This document shows positions 23,180 through 33,719 of a stretch of DNA of 64,000 bases, piece after piece; positions within the stretch are counted from its first letter, which is position 1, and each line of letters begins with the position of its first letter. Source of the stretch: Rhabdophis nuchalis (lineage: Eukaryota > Chordata > Lepidosauria > Squamata > Natricidae); NCBI GenBank assembly GCA_039707465.1, contig CM077644.1, positions 214,271,962-214,335,961 of the forward strand, written 5' to 3'. A model generated the notes under the pieces. It saw only the letters and a program-made list of their open reading frames with translations, searched no databases and was not told where the DNA came from. The translations under genes were made by a program, and so were the position numbers.

Positions 23180-23342
23180 CTCTAAGCGGTTTATAGAGTT
23201 GGTATATTGCCTCCAACAATTTGGCTCCTCATTTTATCAACCTCGGAAAAGGCGTAGTATATAAATCGAAATAAACTCAAACTCAAACCAGAGTTAGCCT
23301 GAAATACTGTATTCTAACCACTATGCCACCACAACTCTTCCG
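23180..23342 (-). mobile_element. Sauria-like SINE, decayed
   Basis: The minus strand reads head 'gttgtggtggcatagtggtt' then 'gataaaatgaggagcc' and 'aaaccgcttagag'. Same family as 19,330-19,690 with a central deletion. Confidence 0.7.
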
Positions 23343-24074
23343 TTAAAAGTAATAATGTAGCATTTATTTATTTAGCTGTTGAAATAATATTTTTCATGTT
23401 TTTTTCTAGTTTTTTCCTCCTCCCCCTTCTGTTCTCAGTGGTTAAGATTTTAACACAAAACCTTTCTTTTTGGATTCTGTGGTTTTCATTGTATATAAAG
23501 GGTCCTAACCATCTTGGACATTTCTCTTTCCAAAAATGAAGGTTGGGACATCAATGTATGAATAAAGTATCAACCGTATATTTTACAATAGCTAAAGGAT
23601 AAACAGAGAAACATATGCTCCATAATTAAAAACAAAAAGTAGAATTGATTAATAAAATGTAAGAGCAACAGTATTATTTTTGGCACATAGTAAACGAAAG
23701 TTGAAAATACATCTTAGATTGTACTTCTACAAACTAGATGTTTTTGTTTGTTGTATAAATATCCTTGCATTGTTTAGATTAGAGTTTTCTTCCAGTAAAA
23801 TAATACACGCTTTTTAAAATGATGGAAAATGAATTTCTATTCAGAGAGGAGGTAATGTGGGAACAAGATTTTAGAGTTATTGTTTGGCAAAGCTGTATGC
23901 CAGTAAATAAAAAGTAAATGCTGCAGCCCATATGCATGCCATACGACAGTTGTCCCATAAATATATTTCTTCTATCCTTATTGGCATATTAAATAGTGAA
24001 AGCACAGATGGGTCTAGCAGGAAATTTAGCAGGAGCAACTGCATTGTATCACAACCAATGCAGAACAAAAAATC
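23343..24074. other. Intronic sequence, nothing recognised
   Basis: AT-rich; short T-run near 23,400. Confidence 0.35.
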
Positions 24075-24140
24075 TCTAGCCGCCCAGAGTCACTTCTCGT
24101 TAGGTGGGTGGCTATATAAATGTGATTAATAAACAAGTTG
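24075..24140 (+). mobile_element. Old L2 3' end
   Basis: 'ccgcccagagtcacttctcg' then 'gtgggtggctatataaatg' is the end of the older L2 subfamily also seen at 38,300-39,020. Confidence 0.6.
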
Positions 24141-24644
24141 CTTTCAGCTTGGATAAGTAACAGAAATTGCAGAGGTGACCTTGACATAAGAGTAGTATCC
24201 ATATGTTCTAACTACATAGAGTGGGTGTGAAGATTCAGAGATGTGTCTGCCTTCGTCACCAAATATGTTAGAGAGTCCATTTTTGGACTCAGTTGATAAT
24301 TTCCTGCATTTAAAGGCAGAGCGGCAATTCTGTGACACATCTCATACTTCATCTGCAAAAGGACCTAGTTTCTACTTTCAATATCTCGTGTGTGTGTGTG
24401 TGTGGGTGGGTGGGTGGGTGGGTGGGTGGGTGATATAAAACCCCTCCTTTATGAAATCTGGAAGTACAATGCCAGATAATACAAATTTAGAAAATTTGTG
24501 ATCCTCAATATTGCTGAATTATACATCCAGAAGGCATGACCACTTTCCTAAAGCAAGGATGCTGAAAATTGTAATATCTGGCGCGTGCTGGGGAACTCTA
24601 AGAATTAAAGACCACATATCTTTGGTTATTGAGATTATTGAGGT
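24141..24644. other. Intronic sequence with GT/GGTG repeat
   Basis: (TG)n-(GGTG)n at 24,390-24,432. Otherwise nothing recognised. Confidence 0.45.
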
Positions 24645-24821
24645 TGATGTCCTTGCTGCTGTGGCCTCAATCAGGAGGTTGTGAATTCAATCCTAGGTAG
24701 AGCCAGATGTAGAGTCTCCTGCTTGGGCAGGGGGTTGGACAAGATGACCTGCAAGATCCCTTGTAACTCTGTTAATCTGTTAAATTAAACGATCCCTTGT
24801 AACTCTGTTAATCTGTTAAAT
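24645..24821 (+). mobile_element. tRNA SINE with CR1-type tail
   Basis: A B-box-like 'ggttgtgaattcaatcc' is followed by 'ggggttggacaagatgacct', which matches the CR1 3' end at 11,870-11,915. This implies mobilisation by CR1 machinery. The final 31 bp (24,755-24,785) is exactly repeated at 24,791-24,821. Confidence 0.65.
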
Positions 24822-24824
24822 CTA

Positions 24825-25060
24825 CAGTGATCCCTCGTTTTTCGCGGCTTCATGTTTCGCGGATTCACTGCTTCGCGGCTTTTTAAAAAATACAGGGAAA
24901 AAATGCATTGGTAGGAGGCAAGCGCCCCCTAGTGCTTGCTTTAAACGATGTCCACCAACTCAAGTTTCCGGTATAGTGTATTGCGAATCCTACTTCGCGG
25001 TTTTTCAGTTTTCGCAGAAGGTTCCGGTCCCCATTAACCGCGAAAAACGAGGGATTACTG
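24825..25060. mobile_element. Tigger/mariner-like MITE
   Basis: Inverted ends 'cagtgatccctcgtttttcg' and its complement, with TA on each side (24,823-24,824; 25,061-25,062). Known non-autonomous pogo/Tigger-type elements carry this 'ccctcgtttttcgcgg' end. Confidence 0.85.
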
Positions 25061-25317
25061 TACTAGGGTAAGAGCATTTGATTCTGTGTTCAATCACTCT
25101 TTCCCATCTGTGATGTTTTATGAGCACTGCACTTGGAACATCTTGGTCAATGAAGACTGACTTACAGCCCAGATGGGTTGTAAACTCCTCCCAAAGAACA
25201 GGCAGCATTCCTCCTGATCAATGAGTTCTCCTTAGATATGCTGTATTATTCCTTGGCTTTGATGCCAACCTGGTCCAGCTCTTGGGTCATCTCTTATTTA
25301 TTTATTATTAATTAATT

Positions 25318-26671
25318 TATTTATTAAATTTATACCCCGCCCTTCTCCAAATGGACCCAGGGCGGCGCACAGGGATGTTAAAATAGATACAAAATATATA
25401 AAATATATCAAAATTTAAAATACTTATTCTAATAAATAAACCCTGCGCTAAAAACCGAATTAAAATCCCAAATTTAAAACTATCTAATAATCAGTATGGA
25501 GGTTACGCTAGGCCGGCTAGATGGAATAGGTGTGTCTTCAGACACTTGCGGAAGAGGTGGAGGTCGGAGATGGTGCGGAGTTCAGGGGGTAGGTCATTCC
25601 AAAGGGCAGGGCCCGCCACAGAAAAGGCTCTTCCCCTGGGTGTCGCCAGTCGGCATTGTCCAGCCGACGGCACCCTGAGGAGGCCCTCTCTGTGGGAGCG
25701 TATCGGTCTGAGGGATGTATGGGGCAGGAGGCGGTCTCGCATATAACTAGGCCCCGAGCCATGGAGCGCTTTAAAGATGGTCGTCAAGACCTTGAAGCGC
25801 ACCCGAAAGACCATAGGAAGCCAGTGCAGCTCGCGCAGGATCGGTGTTATGTGGGAGCATCTGGGGGCTCCCGTAATCACCCGCGCGGCTGCGTTCTGGA
25901 CTAGCTGCAGCTTTCGGGTGCACCTCAAGGGAAGCCCCATGTAGAGAGCATTACAGTAGTCGAGTCGAGAGGTGACGAGTGCTTGAGTGACTGTGCGTAA
26001 GGCACCCCGGTCCAGTAAGGGGCGCAATTGGCGCATCAGGCGTACCTGATGAAACGCCCCCCTGGCCACGGCTGCCACATGATCTTCCATAGACAGCCGG
26101 GAATCCAGGAGGACACCCAAATTGCGCGCCCTCTCCACGGGGGCCGGTGTTTCGCCCCCAATGGCCAGAGTTGGAGTAATCTGGCTGAACCGGGGTGCCG
26201 GAAGCCACAGCCACTCAGTCTTGGATGGGTTGAGCTTGAGTTTGTTACCACCCATCCAGATCCGTACGGCTTCCAAGCACCGGGACATAACCTCGACGGC
26301 ATCGTTGGGGTGGTCTGGGGTGGATATGTACAACTGAGTATCATCAGCGTACAGATGATATCCCACCCCAAAACCACGGATGATCTCACCCAGCGGCTTC
26401 ATATATGTGTTGAACAGTAGGGGCGAGAGGACCGACCCCTGAGGAACCCCACATATGAGGGGTCTCGAGGCCGACCTCTGCCCCCCTGCCAACACATATT
26501 GCGACCGACCAGAGAGGTAGGATGAGAACCACCGCAAAACGGTGCCTCCCAGCCCCAACCCCCCCAGTCGGCGCAATAGGATACCATGGTCGATGGTATC
26601 AAAAGCCGCTGAGAGGTCTAATAGGACTAGGATAGAGGAATATCCTCTATCCCGCGCCCTCCAGAGATCTC
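25318..26671 (-). mobile_element. L2 fragment with long open RT frame
   Basis: 3' UTR and tail ('aaatttataccccgcccttc'; 'cagggcggcgcacagg') followed by RT. Truncated 5' at about 26,671. A different L2 subfamily from the one at 1566-6219. Confidence 0.9.
25503..26576 (-). pseudogene. L2 reverse transcriptase, C-terminal 357 codons, still open
   Basis: Uninterrupted from 'MRRLGGLGLGGTVLRWFSSY' through 'CGVPQGSVLSPLLFN', 'YADDTQLYIS' and 'LKLNPSKTEWLWL' to the natural C-terminus 'THLFHLAGLA'. It has the palm and thumb, but lacks the endonuclease and N-terminal RT fingers, so it is a truncated copy despite the open frame. The apparent ATG start is internal. Confidence 0.88.
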
Positions 26672-26744
26672 TGACTGCAACTCTGTCAATAATCCAGCAT
26701 TATTAAACTTTTGGACATGCACAGCACTACAGCTGAAGTACATA

Positions 26745-27105
26745 GGTAAAGGTTCCCCTCGCACATATGTGCTAGTAGTTCCCGACTCTAGGGGGTGGTG
26801 GTCATCCCCATTTCAAAGCCGAAGAGCCAGCGCTGTCTGAAAATGTCTTCGTGGTCATGTGGCCAACATAACAAATGCCGAAGTTGCACGGAACGCTGTT
26901 ACCTTTCCACCAAAGGTGGTCCCTACTTTTCTACTTGCATTTTTACATGCTTTCGAACTGCTAGGTTGGCAGAAACTGGGACAAGTAACAGGAGCTCACT
27001 CCACAATCTGGGTCATTTTACCCACCTCGGAAGGATGGAGGGCTGAGTCAACCTTGAGCCTGTTGGGATTTGAACTGCCAAATTGCAGGCAGTCTTAGTA
27101 GAGAA
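26745..27105 (-). mobile_element. Squamate tRNA SINE
   Basis: The B-box complement 'gggatttgaactgcc' at about 27,065 marks the head at the right end. The body has 'cgtggtcatgtggccaacat', 'ggaacgctgttacctttcc' and 'gctttcgaactgctaggttg', and the left end is 'aggtaaaggttcccctcg'. It shares 'ttttacccacctcggaagga' with the SINE at 19,330. About 20% decayed by eye. Confidence 0.75.
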
Positions 27106-28009
27106 ATAATAGGTTTCACAGCCTATCAGATGAATCATACATTCTATTCCTTTGAGCAATAAACAATTTTTATGCAGAATCCAATCTGGGTCGATCACCG
27201 GAACCAGAAGTTTAGTCTTCTGAGTTTTTGGATTCTTGCTGGAACTCATCCTCAGGGAACTTCTCTCTAGCAGAATGTTTGCTTTGGGCTATTCAAGGGG
27301 CCCATTATGATTGAGACCTGGGAAGACAGTCTCCTTGTCAGTCAAGAAGAGTGCTGATTTACTGCAAGCTTATCAAGTACTTAGGAGCGGAGGGCTTGGC
27401 AGGACAAGGAAACAACAGTCAATTACTTAATAGCCAGCCATCAACACCCCAATCAACAACTAAAAAGCCACACACAACCAGGCACCACATAAATGCTACA
27501 CAGAGAATAGCCCAAAGCACACTGGAGCCTGCAACATGATCCTGGGTCACATATATTTACCTTCATTTGTAACAATATTTATCCTCTATAATACCCTCTA
27601 ATCCAAACAGTATAATATTTATTTTTCTAATAGTATCCTCTGGTTTTCAACCTTAACATTCATGAATTTGATAATAAATTAAGTACTGTAGAATACTGTA
27701 CTGATAATAAAGAAATTAAGAACGGCTTTGTGAGCTGTAAATTGTGGAATGGTATTTGGGGAAGTCTGTTGAACGTTCACATGGTGATGGTGCTTATCTT
27801 AGGCATTTTTCCAACTTTAGTTTACAGTGGACTTCAAGCATGCCACTTTGTCTGATTAGGCAGATCTCAGTAACTCTCTCTGTTTTCTGTGTTGCTTGAA
27901 AATGCTTCCAGCAATGAGAGGTCAAAGTGATCCTTTGTTGTTATTGTTTCGTGGTCAGGTTGCACTACTTTCAGTAAGGCTGCAAACAGTGCACTGACTA
28001 AGTCTGGGC
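27106..28009. other. Intronic sequence with possible PLE-derived stretch
   Basis: 27,170-27,265 matches 17,615-17,705. 27,400-27,545 ('ccacacacaaccaggcacca') resembles the 3' part of Penelope-like elements. No coding frame survives. Confidence 0.35.
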
Positions 28010-28330
28010 ATGGATTTTAGCAGGAACCATGAAGCCAAAAGGACACCCAAAATGCTGGTCTACTCCTTCATGGGTTAAGAAACAACATTGGTGGTAATGG
28101 AGAACTCCAATGTACAAACAGTAACTCATTCTCACATTCATATTCAACCTGATCTTTGGATTCAAACCTCTACAGCTTCCAGGCACAGGAAATAATGTTA
28201 ACTACATCCACCCTAGTCTGAGATAGCAAGGTACAATTGGTTATTGTCAGCAAGTTGGTGATATTATGCCCTGAACTGTCAGTTGTTGTAGGAGAAGAAA
28301 AGGCAGAAATTGAGGGTGGAGTCAAAAGAG
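28010..28330 (-). mobile_element. Old L2 fragment
   Basis: 'aaaaggacacccaaaatgct', 'ctacagcttccaggcacagg' and 'gttattgtcagcaagttggt' correspond to minus-strand L2 RT in diverged form. No open frame. Confidence 0.5.
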
Positions 28331-28651
28331 TCTCTACATAGCCCCAAATGGATTAAGTCCAATCCCTCTTAAACTCCTTTGACCACAACTAGTACCAAGA
28401 TAGTGCTTAATCAAGTAGATTCCTGTGATTATTAATAAATCAGTTCAATTGGAACTTCATACGTAGTCCTGATCTTTCATTCATGACAGATGTCAAAGCC
28501 TCCTCTGTTTTCCTCTATCTTTTTCCATCAATAAGCTTATCAATCTCCTTATGAATGAATGAGAAAGGCTTAGATTTAACTGCATTAGCTATGGATTTGG
28601 GGGCCATCCAGGGAATTTCCATCATTAGTTTTTAATGGAATAGCACTCATC
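28331..28651. other. Intronic sequence, nothing firm
   Basis: Possibly a continuation of old L2-derived sequence; nothing diagnostic seen. Confidence 0.3.
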
Positions 28652-28825
28652 CAGTGGTGGGTTTCAAATTTTTTAGAACCTATCTGTAGGTGTGGCCTAT
28701 TTTGTGGGCGTGGCTTGACAGTCATGTGACAGGGTGGGAGTGGCCACCTTTTAAAATGTGGTGAAACTCATTTAACAACGCTCTTGCTTAGCAACCAAAA
28801 TTTTGGACTCAATTGTGATGATAAA

Positions 28826-28856
<31 letters not shown>

Positions 28857-29017
28857 TTCCTTCCTTCCTTTCCTTTCCTTTCCTTCCTGTTGGGTCACTG
28901 GCAGCAGTGGGCCAGATTTACTTCCAGGTACGCCGGTGGAACCCCCTCTCACCGGTTCTCTAAATTTCACCAACTGGCTCTCGCGAGTAGGTGCGAGCCT
29001 GCAGAAACCCACCACTG
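28652..29017. mobile_element. hAT element (family D)
   Basis: Starts 'cagtggtgggtttc' and ends 'gaaacccaccactg', with perfect 8-bp duplications CACTCATC at 28,644-28,651 and 29,018-29,025. Contains a (TTTC)n-(TTCC)n tract at 28,829-28,888. No coding capacity. Confidence 0.92.
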
Positions 29018-29660
29018 CACTCATCCCAACAGAACTGATGTGCAATGTAGGAGTCTTCCTGGATTCTCAGCTCCTGGTCAAGGAGTAGATGCCATTTATG
29101 CCCTAAAGCAGTGATGGCAAACCTATGGCATGGGTGACACAGGTGGCACGCGGAACCATTTCTTAGGGCACGCAAGGCGTTGCCCTGTCAGCTCCAGCAT
29201 GCATGTGTGTGCTGGCCAGCTGATTTAGGCCTTCTTTTGAGGCTGTTTTTCGCTCTCTGGAGGCTTCAGGGAAGCTCCTGAAGCCTCTGGAGGTGGGGGA
29301 AGGCTGTTTTCATCCTCCTCGGGCTCCTAGAAAGCCTCTGGAGCCTGGGGAGGGTGAAAAAAGTGTGCCAAAAGCAGGGGGCCACTCACATAGCATTATA
29401 GGTGTGGCACGCCCAAGCACAACCCCCCTATGCTCCCGCTGCTCTTGGCACGCGAGCCAAAAAAGGTTAGCCATCACTGCCCTAAAGGTATTTGCAAAAG
29501 TCCATTTGTATATCAGTTGTTCCCATTCCTGGATCAGGAGACCCTATTCACTGTCTCCCAAGCCTTGGTCATCTTCCATTTGGACTATTGCAATGTATTC
29601 CACATGGCATTAGCCTTGAGGATCACTCAGAAGCTACACTTGGTCCAGGGGTAACTTGAT
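29018..29660 (+). mobile_element. Old L2 copy interrupted by a hAT element
   Basis: 29,030-29,100 translates to a diverged form of the L2 'LGVLLDTRLSMED' block. 29,480-29,650 continues with 'ALVIFHLDYCN' and 'ITQKLHLVQG'. The two parts are separated exactly by the hAT at 29,109-29,479, so they were once contiguous. Confidence 0.75.
29109..29479. mobile_element. hAT element (family C)
   Basis: Ends 'cagtgatggcaaacc' and 'ggttagccatcactg'. Perfect 8-bp duplications CCCTAAAG at 29,101-29,108 and 29,480-29,487. Inserted in an old L2. Confidence 0.93.
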
Positions 29661-31540
29661 CTGTGGAATAGCCTATCTCCCAGTATAGGATGAATCTGAA
29701 CCTGAGTCATTGTTTCATAATTGGCAGGCACTACTCATGAAGAAGCAGATCTGCAATCTGGGTAGTCTTCTGGATTCTTGGTTCCTGCTTAAACCTATGC
29801 CCAGTCTTAGCTGTTGCACTAACTTCAGCCTTATTGAGGATAGTAGAACCTGACCACAAAGGATCAAATTGACTTAAGGAAAACTCTGAAACTCTCTTTA
29901 TCAATCAATTGTCCCTGCAACTTATCTTAGGTAGCTAGCAGTACTTAAGCATAGTATGACCTTCAACTTTAGTTTCTTTGATTCTTGGATGCTGCCCAGA
30001 ACCATTGAGAGTCAGGCAACATATGAGTTAATTTATCTATTTATTTATTCAATGGCATTCACATAATTAAAGAACCAAAAAATACAGCCAATAAACAAAA
30101 TATAATAATAAATATACACTTAATAATTAACTCTTTAAAACCAAATTAAAAATCAGGTTAAAACTAAGAAATGTAAAAGACAGACAAGATTAAATTCACG
30201 GATCAATCAGGACAGCCAAATTATTAAAAGGAAACCTCCTATGTAAGTATGGTGCATATAACTAAAGTGTACATGGACAACATCTGTTAGAACCATATAC
30301 GGTAGATACTTGTCATTTCAAAAGAACAGAGGAATTTTTTCTTTTCTTCTCCAATTAGTGCAATTGCAACAATAGTAACAATATAATGTGCAACCAGGTA
30401 CCCCGTGGTAACGAATAGAAAAATTATTGCACTTCCCAAGTTTACATGCATCTATGTCTACTTAACGTAGTCTGCACTCAAACCCAATTGTTGGCTTGAA
30501 TGAGGCAATGCCAAGTTGAAAAGCCAGAAAACTCAGCTGTTTTCTTCACTCTTGTCACTTTGTATTGTATCCAGTCTAAATATGTCATAATTGCTTGCTT
30601 TCATCTTCAGATGGATGTAATAAAACTGCAGTTAGGTTATCAGTATGTCCTGTATGTTCAGCCAATGGTTGAGCTTTTTCCTTCAAGTCTAGTTTTTAAC
30701 TTGAGAGGATGGATTCTAGTGTGTATGGAAGCCATCACTGATGGTGAATTTAATATCTATACAGCTCTCTGTTCTACTCATTGACTTAGAGATAGTGTTA
30801 GGCTACTTCTATTCATAAGCAGCAAATGTTGACCATAAAGTGGCTAATTTAACTTGTGCCAAATCTTTCTTTTGTTGACAATGGTAGACATATCACCTGA
30901 TGCATATCTTATACAACTGAAAGTTTGAAAAACAGACTTAATGTTGTTTTTTTGTTATTGTATTATTTCAGTTGGCTGATTCAAAGGGCAGCTCCTGCAT
31001 CTTTTTGGAACATTAATGGTCTTATGAATCTAGGCATGTTGAAAATGCCAATCATGCTCCACTTCAGTATTTTATAAAGGCATTTTAAATATTCTTATTT
31101 CTCCAGGACTCTAAAGGTTGCCAACTCAGAAAGGTCAACTCTATGACCATTCATTACTCTCTGCACAAATTGCTGTTTTGTGAAAATAGCAGATAGAATT
31201 TGTCAAGATTTGATTCTACTGAGAATCAGAAAATCGTATAAGGACCATTCCAGTATTCTTACATATTCATATTAGTGTTTATATTGTTTTTGTTATTTTA
31301 TATACTAAGTGGAATGCTTAATAATTTTTTAAAGTTTTAGTATTCATATAAATCAAATTTCCTTAGAGCTGCGATGTTATACCATTGCAGTGGAAATGTT
31401 AGTTTTTAGGTATTTTTCTTATTTTATATCTCATATATCTGGTTGTTATATGATCTCAAGATGGCAGTGTGCTTTGAGCTCCTGGTGTCACAGCAGACTT
31501 TTCCATCAAAAACTCTCTCTGAACCTACTATGAATTATAG
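29661..31540. other. Intron upstream of the COBL exon
   Basis: Mostly unique AT-rich sequence; a possible L2 3' end fragment lies at 29,985-30,025. The last ~40 bases (31,500-31,540) are pyrimidine-rich and end 'gaattatag', a plausible splice acceptor for the exon that follows. Confidence 0.45.
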
Positions 31541-32018
31541 AGAAACAAACATATCAACTGGTTGTGACACATCAGTTAAAGGGGAAAAAAGGATTACTCG
31601 GATTTATTAGGATAAGTAAGAAAAACAAGTTTCAGGCAGAGAAATCCTCAAGAAGGAGCCTAGATCTGGGTAGTGGAGAATTTTTAAAACCCATGTTGTA
31701 TCGTAAACAAAGCCTTGATGAAACAATGATCGCAGATTCTTCACGAAGTTTATGTTCTGTAACGGTGGCACCATCATTATCTCTTGGGAATATACAAGGG
31801 GCAACTGCAAGAATTGAAATAAAGAAGCAGAGAGCACCACCCCTACCAGTAATTCCATCCTTTTCTGTTGGGAAAGCTGAGAGAGAAGAAAAAAAAATGC
31901 CAAGTGCAATTCCTCAAAGTTCATTGCAACAAGAAATAAAAAAGAAAAAGAGACATGCTCCTCTTCCACCAACTCCTAAAATGCCAAACAGATTTGAATT
32001 TTACACACATAATAACTG
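31541..32018 (+). CDS. COBL: COBL (Cordon-bleu) KRAP-motif exon
   Basis: A frame open from 31,534 to 32,190 encodes a basic, proline-rich segment unlike any repeat here. 'GKKGLLGFIRISKKNK' corresponds to the 'KKFLGFF' region of Cordon-bleu. 'APSLSLGNI' is followed by 'KKQRAPPLP' and later 'KKKKRHAPLPPTPKMPNR', matching in order the two KRAP motifs and the PNR end of the vertebrate COBL region. COBL is a WH2-domain actin nucleator acting at the cell cortex and in neurite branching; KRAP motifs are known to bind the SH3 domains of syndapin/PACSIN. Similarity is lost after about 31,990, so the exon should end near there. The acceptor at 31,540/31,541 ('tatag') is reasonable. The only nearby donor candidate, GT at 32,019, has weak context. 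COBLL1 has a similar motif layout, but the spacing fits COBL better. A decayed or skipped exon cannot be excluded. The ends are approximate; the frame is not. Confidence 0.75.
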
Positions 32019-32470
32019 GTGTACTGACAGTGGGGTTGCTTATACACGCTGTTCTGCAGACGTGGGGTTCTCAACTGTCATTTGTTGGCCATTTTGTTTG
32101 CCTGGAGAGATTCCTGTTATGGCTGTCACTGCTGTCTGTATTCCACCTCATGCAAATGTTGGCACAGCGCTCGAACCAATCTCATTTTAATTTTATTACA
32201 GTCTTATTACAATGACAATAAAGATTATTATTATTGTTGTTGTTGTTGTTGTTGTTGTTGGAATGACTATAATCTTGACTGCTTCTCTTATTTTATGTTA
32301 TTATGGTCTATGAGTGAAATTTTAAAAAAATGGAATTTGATTAAATAAAATAATGTGGGGATAAACGTAACACACATATAAAAAAATTACACAACGGAAT
32401 TCTTGGTCTCTGGTGATGAGTCAAAAGGCAGAAAAGGAAACATATCTAATATTTTAGATATGTGTGTTAG
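32019..32470. other. Intron with retroelement tail
   Basis: At 32,165-32,262 the sequence 'tacaatgacaataaagatta' followed by (ATT)n-(GTT)n matches the tail at 42,255-42,322, so both are 3' ends of the same retroelement type. The open frame from the exon running to 32,190 is chance. Confidence 0.45.
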
Positions 32471-32591
32471 TTTTATGAGCTGATCAATAAATTAAATTAG
32501 AGAGAGACCAGGATAGATTTATTTCGAGCTTATTAGCTCTCATCAGCTGGCCATACCCCTTACTGGGATTCGAATTTATTGATCAGCTCAT

Positions 32592-32595
<4 letters not shown>
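32471..32595 (-). mobile_element. SINE fragment bounded by perfect 23-bp inverted repeat
   Basis: Positions 32,471-32,493 and 32,573-32,595 are exact reverse complements. Between them is a truncated piece of the tRNA SINE (its body and B-box-like 'gggattcgaa'). Directly followed by (CA)n at 32,597-32,630. Confidence 0.75.
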
Positions 32596-32641
<46 letters not shown>

Positions 32642-33070
32642 ATTAATGAGAGAATATTTTCACAGCTCCTGTTCAGGGCCCCTTTAAGGGAGGAGACTTA
32701 ACGTCATCCCTCTCTGCCCTTCGACTCAACCCAGAGATTATCCAGACAGAGAACCGATTAGATTACTGCTGTGTGAAAAATTTTTTTAGATATGTGTTAG
32801 ATTTTTAAGGGCTGAAAATAAAGAGACCAGGATGGATCCATTTCAGGCTTATTAGCCTTCTTCAGCTGGCCATACTCCTTCTGCTGGGATTTGAACCAGC
32901 GCTTTCCAGCATATGAGGCAAGCCTTTCTATGCCTTGAGCTATCTGGTTTCCCTGATTACATCAGCCATTTACAGGACTCTTATTAATGAGAGAATATTT
33001 TCACAGCTCCTGTTCAGGGCCCCTTTAAGGGAGGAGACTTAACGTCATCCCTCTCTGCCCTTCGACTCAA
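32642..33070 (-). mobile_element. tRNA SINE flanked by an exact 88-bp direct repeat
   Basis: 32,642-32,729 and 32,983-33,070 are identical over 88 bp. Between them the minus strand has a tRNA-like head (A-box-like 'tagctcaaggcatag', B-box 'ggttcaaatcc') and body. The 88-bp block also occurs, diverged, as the SINE's 3' part at 33,720-33,830, so the repeat may be a second SINE end rather than a target duplication. It abuts the PLE coding remnant. Confidence 0.7.
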
Positions 33071-33617
33071 TGCATTAAAAAATCATCTTAATACCTCATC
33101 TCTTTATCAACATTTCAAAACTACAGGACATGACATTGACTTTCAAGGAACTAAAATGATTTCCAAGGCTGAACAGCTGAACAGGAGAATAATCAGAGAA
33201 GCTATCGAAATAGAGATGAATAATAATATGAACAAACGTGATGACACCTCCCTCCTACCAGACATCTGGAAACCAGCACTGACCAACAGACGAGCCCCAC
33301 CCTCCACCCAAGCCGTTGAAATTCAAAATAAGGAGAAACATACAAATAAGACCAATCAGCATCAATCTACCAATCATGATACAGCTGCACAGCCAATTAA
33401 TCCACTCACAACAACAGTCAGCACTCCACACACACACACACACCCCACCAAGATTTAAGGAAGGGCGTCGCCTTCATAATCGCAGACCGAAGCCTGAAGA
33501 TGGCAAGTGAGATCTTGCCAAAACGTTGCAATAACAATTTCATGCTATATACACGGGAAAATCCCCGAAGCCAGCAATGCCAGCATACCTACACCCGTGA
33601 AAATCTACGAAAACATA
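33071..33617 (+). mobile_element. Penelope-like element 3' fragment
   Basis: The plus frame reads a GIY-YIG-endonuclease C-terminal region: 'HDIDFQGTKMISKAEQLNRR', 'IREAIEIEMNNN' and 'LLPDIWKPAL', a layout specific to PLEs ('HxIDF..TK', 'REAxEI', 'xxIWxPAL'). A non-coding end, 'gccaaaacgttgcaataaca' and 'acacccgtgaaaatctacg', follows and abuts (GT)n. 5'-truncated and inactive. Confidence 0.75.
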
Positions 33618-33719
33618 TATGTGTGTGTGTGTGTGTTTTCTGAGGTTTTCGCAGGTGTTTGTATGTAGGTCTTTGGTTGTTTGGGTTTTCTCCCGCGTAG
33701 AATTGGAAGTATCTTCACT
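33618..33719 (-). mobile_element. Microsatellite and inverted second PLE end
   Basis: (GT)n at 33,617-33,636 is followed by 'ctgaggttttcgcaggtgtt', which on the minus strand resembles the PLE terminus. So two PLE ends face each other across a microsatellite, as at 996-1290. Confidence 0.5.

Noticed and set aside
32040..32190. C-terminal part of the open frame at the COBL exon
   Set aside because: No similarity to COBL after about 31,990, and it runs into a retroelement tail. Taken as intron.
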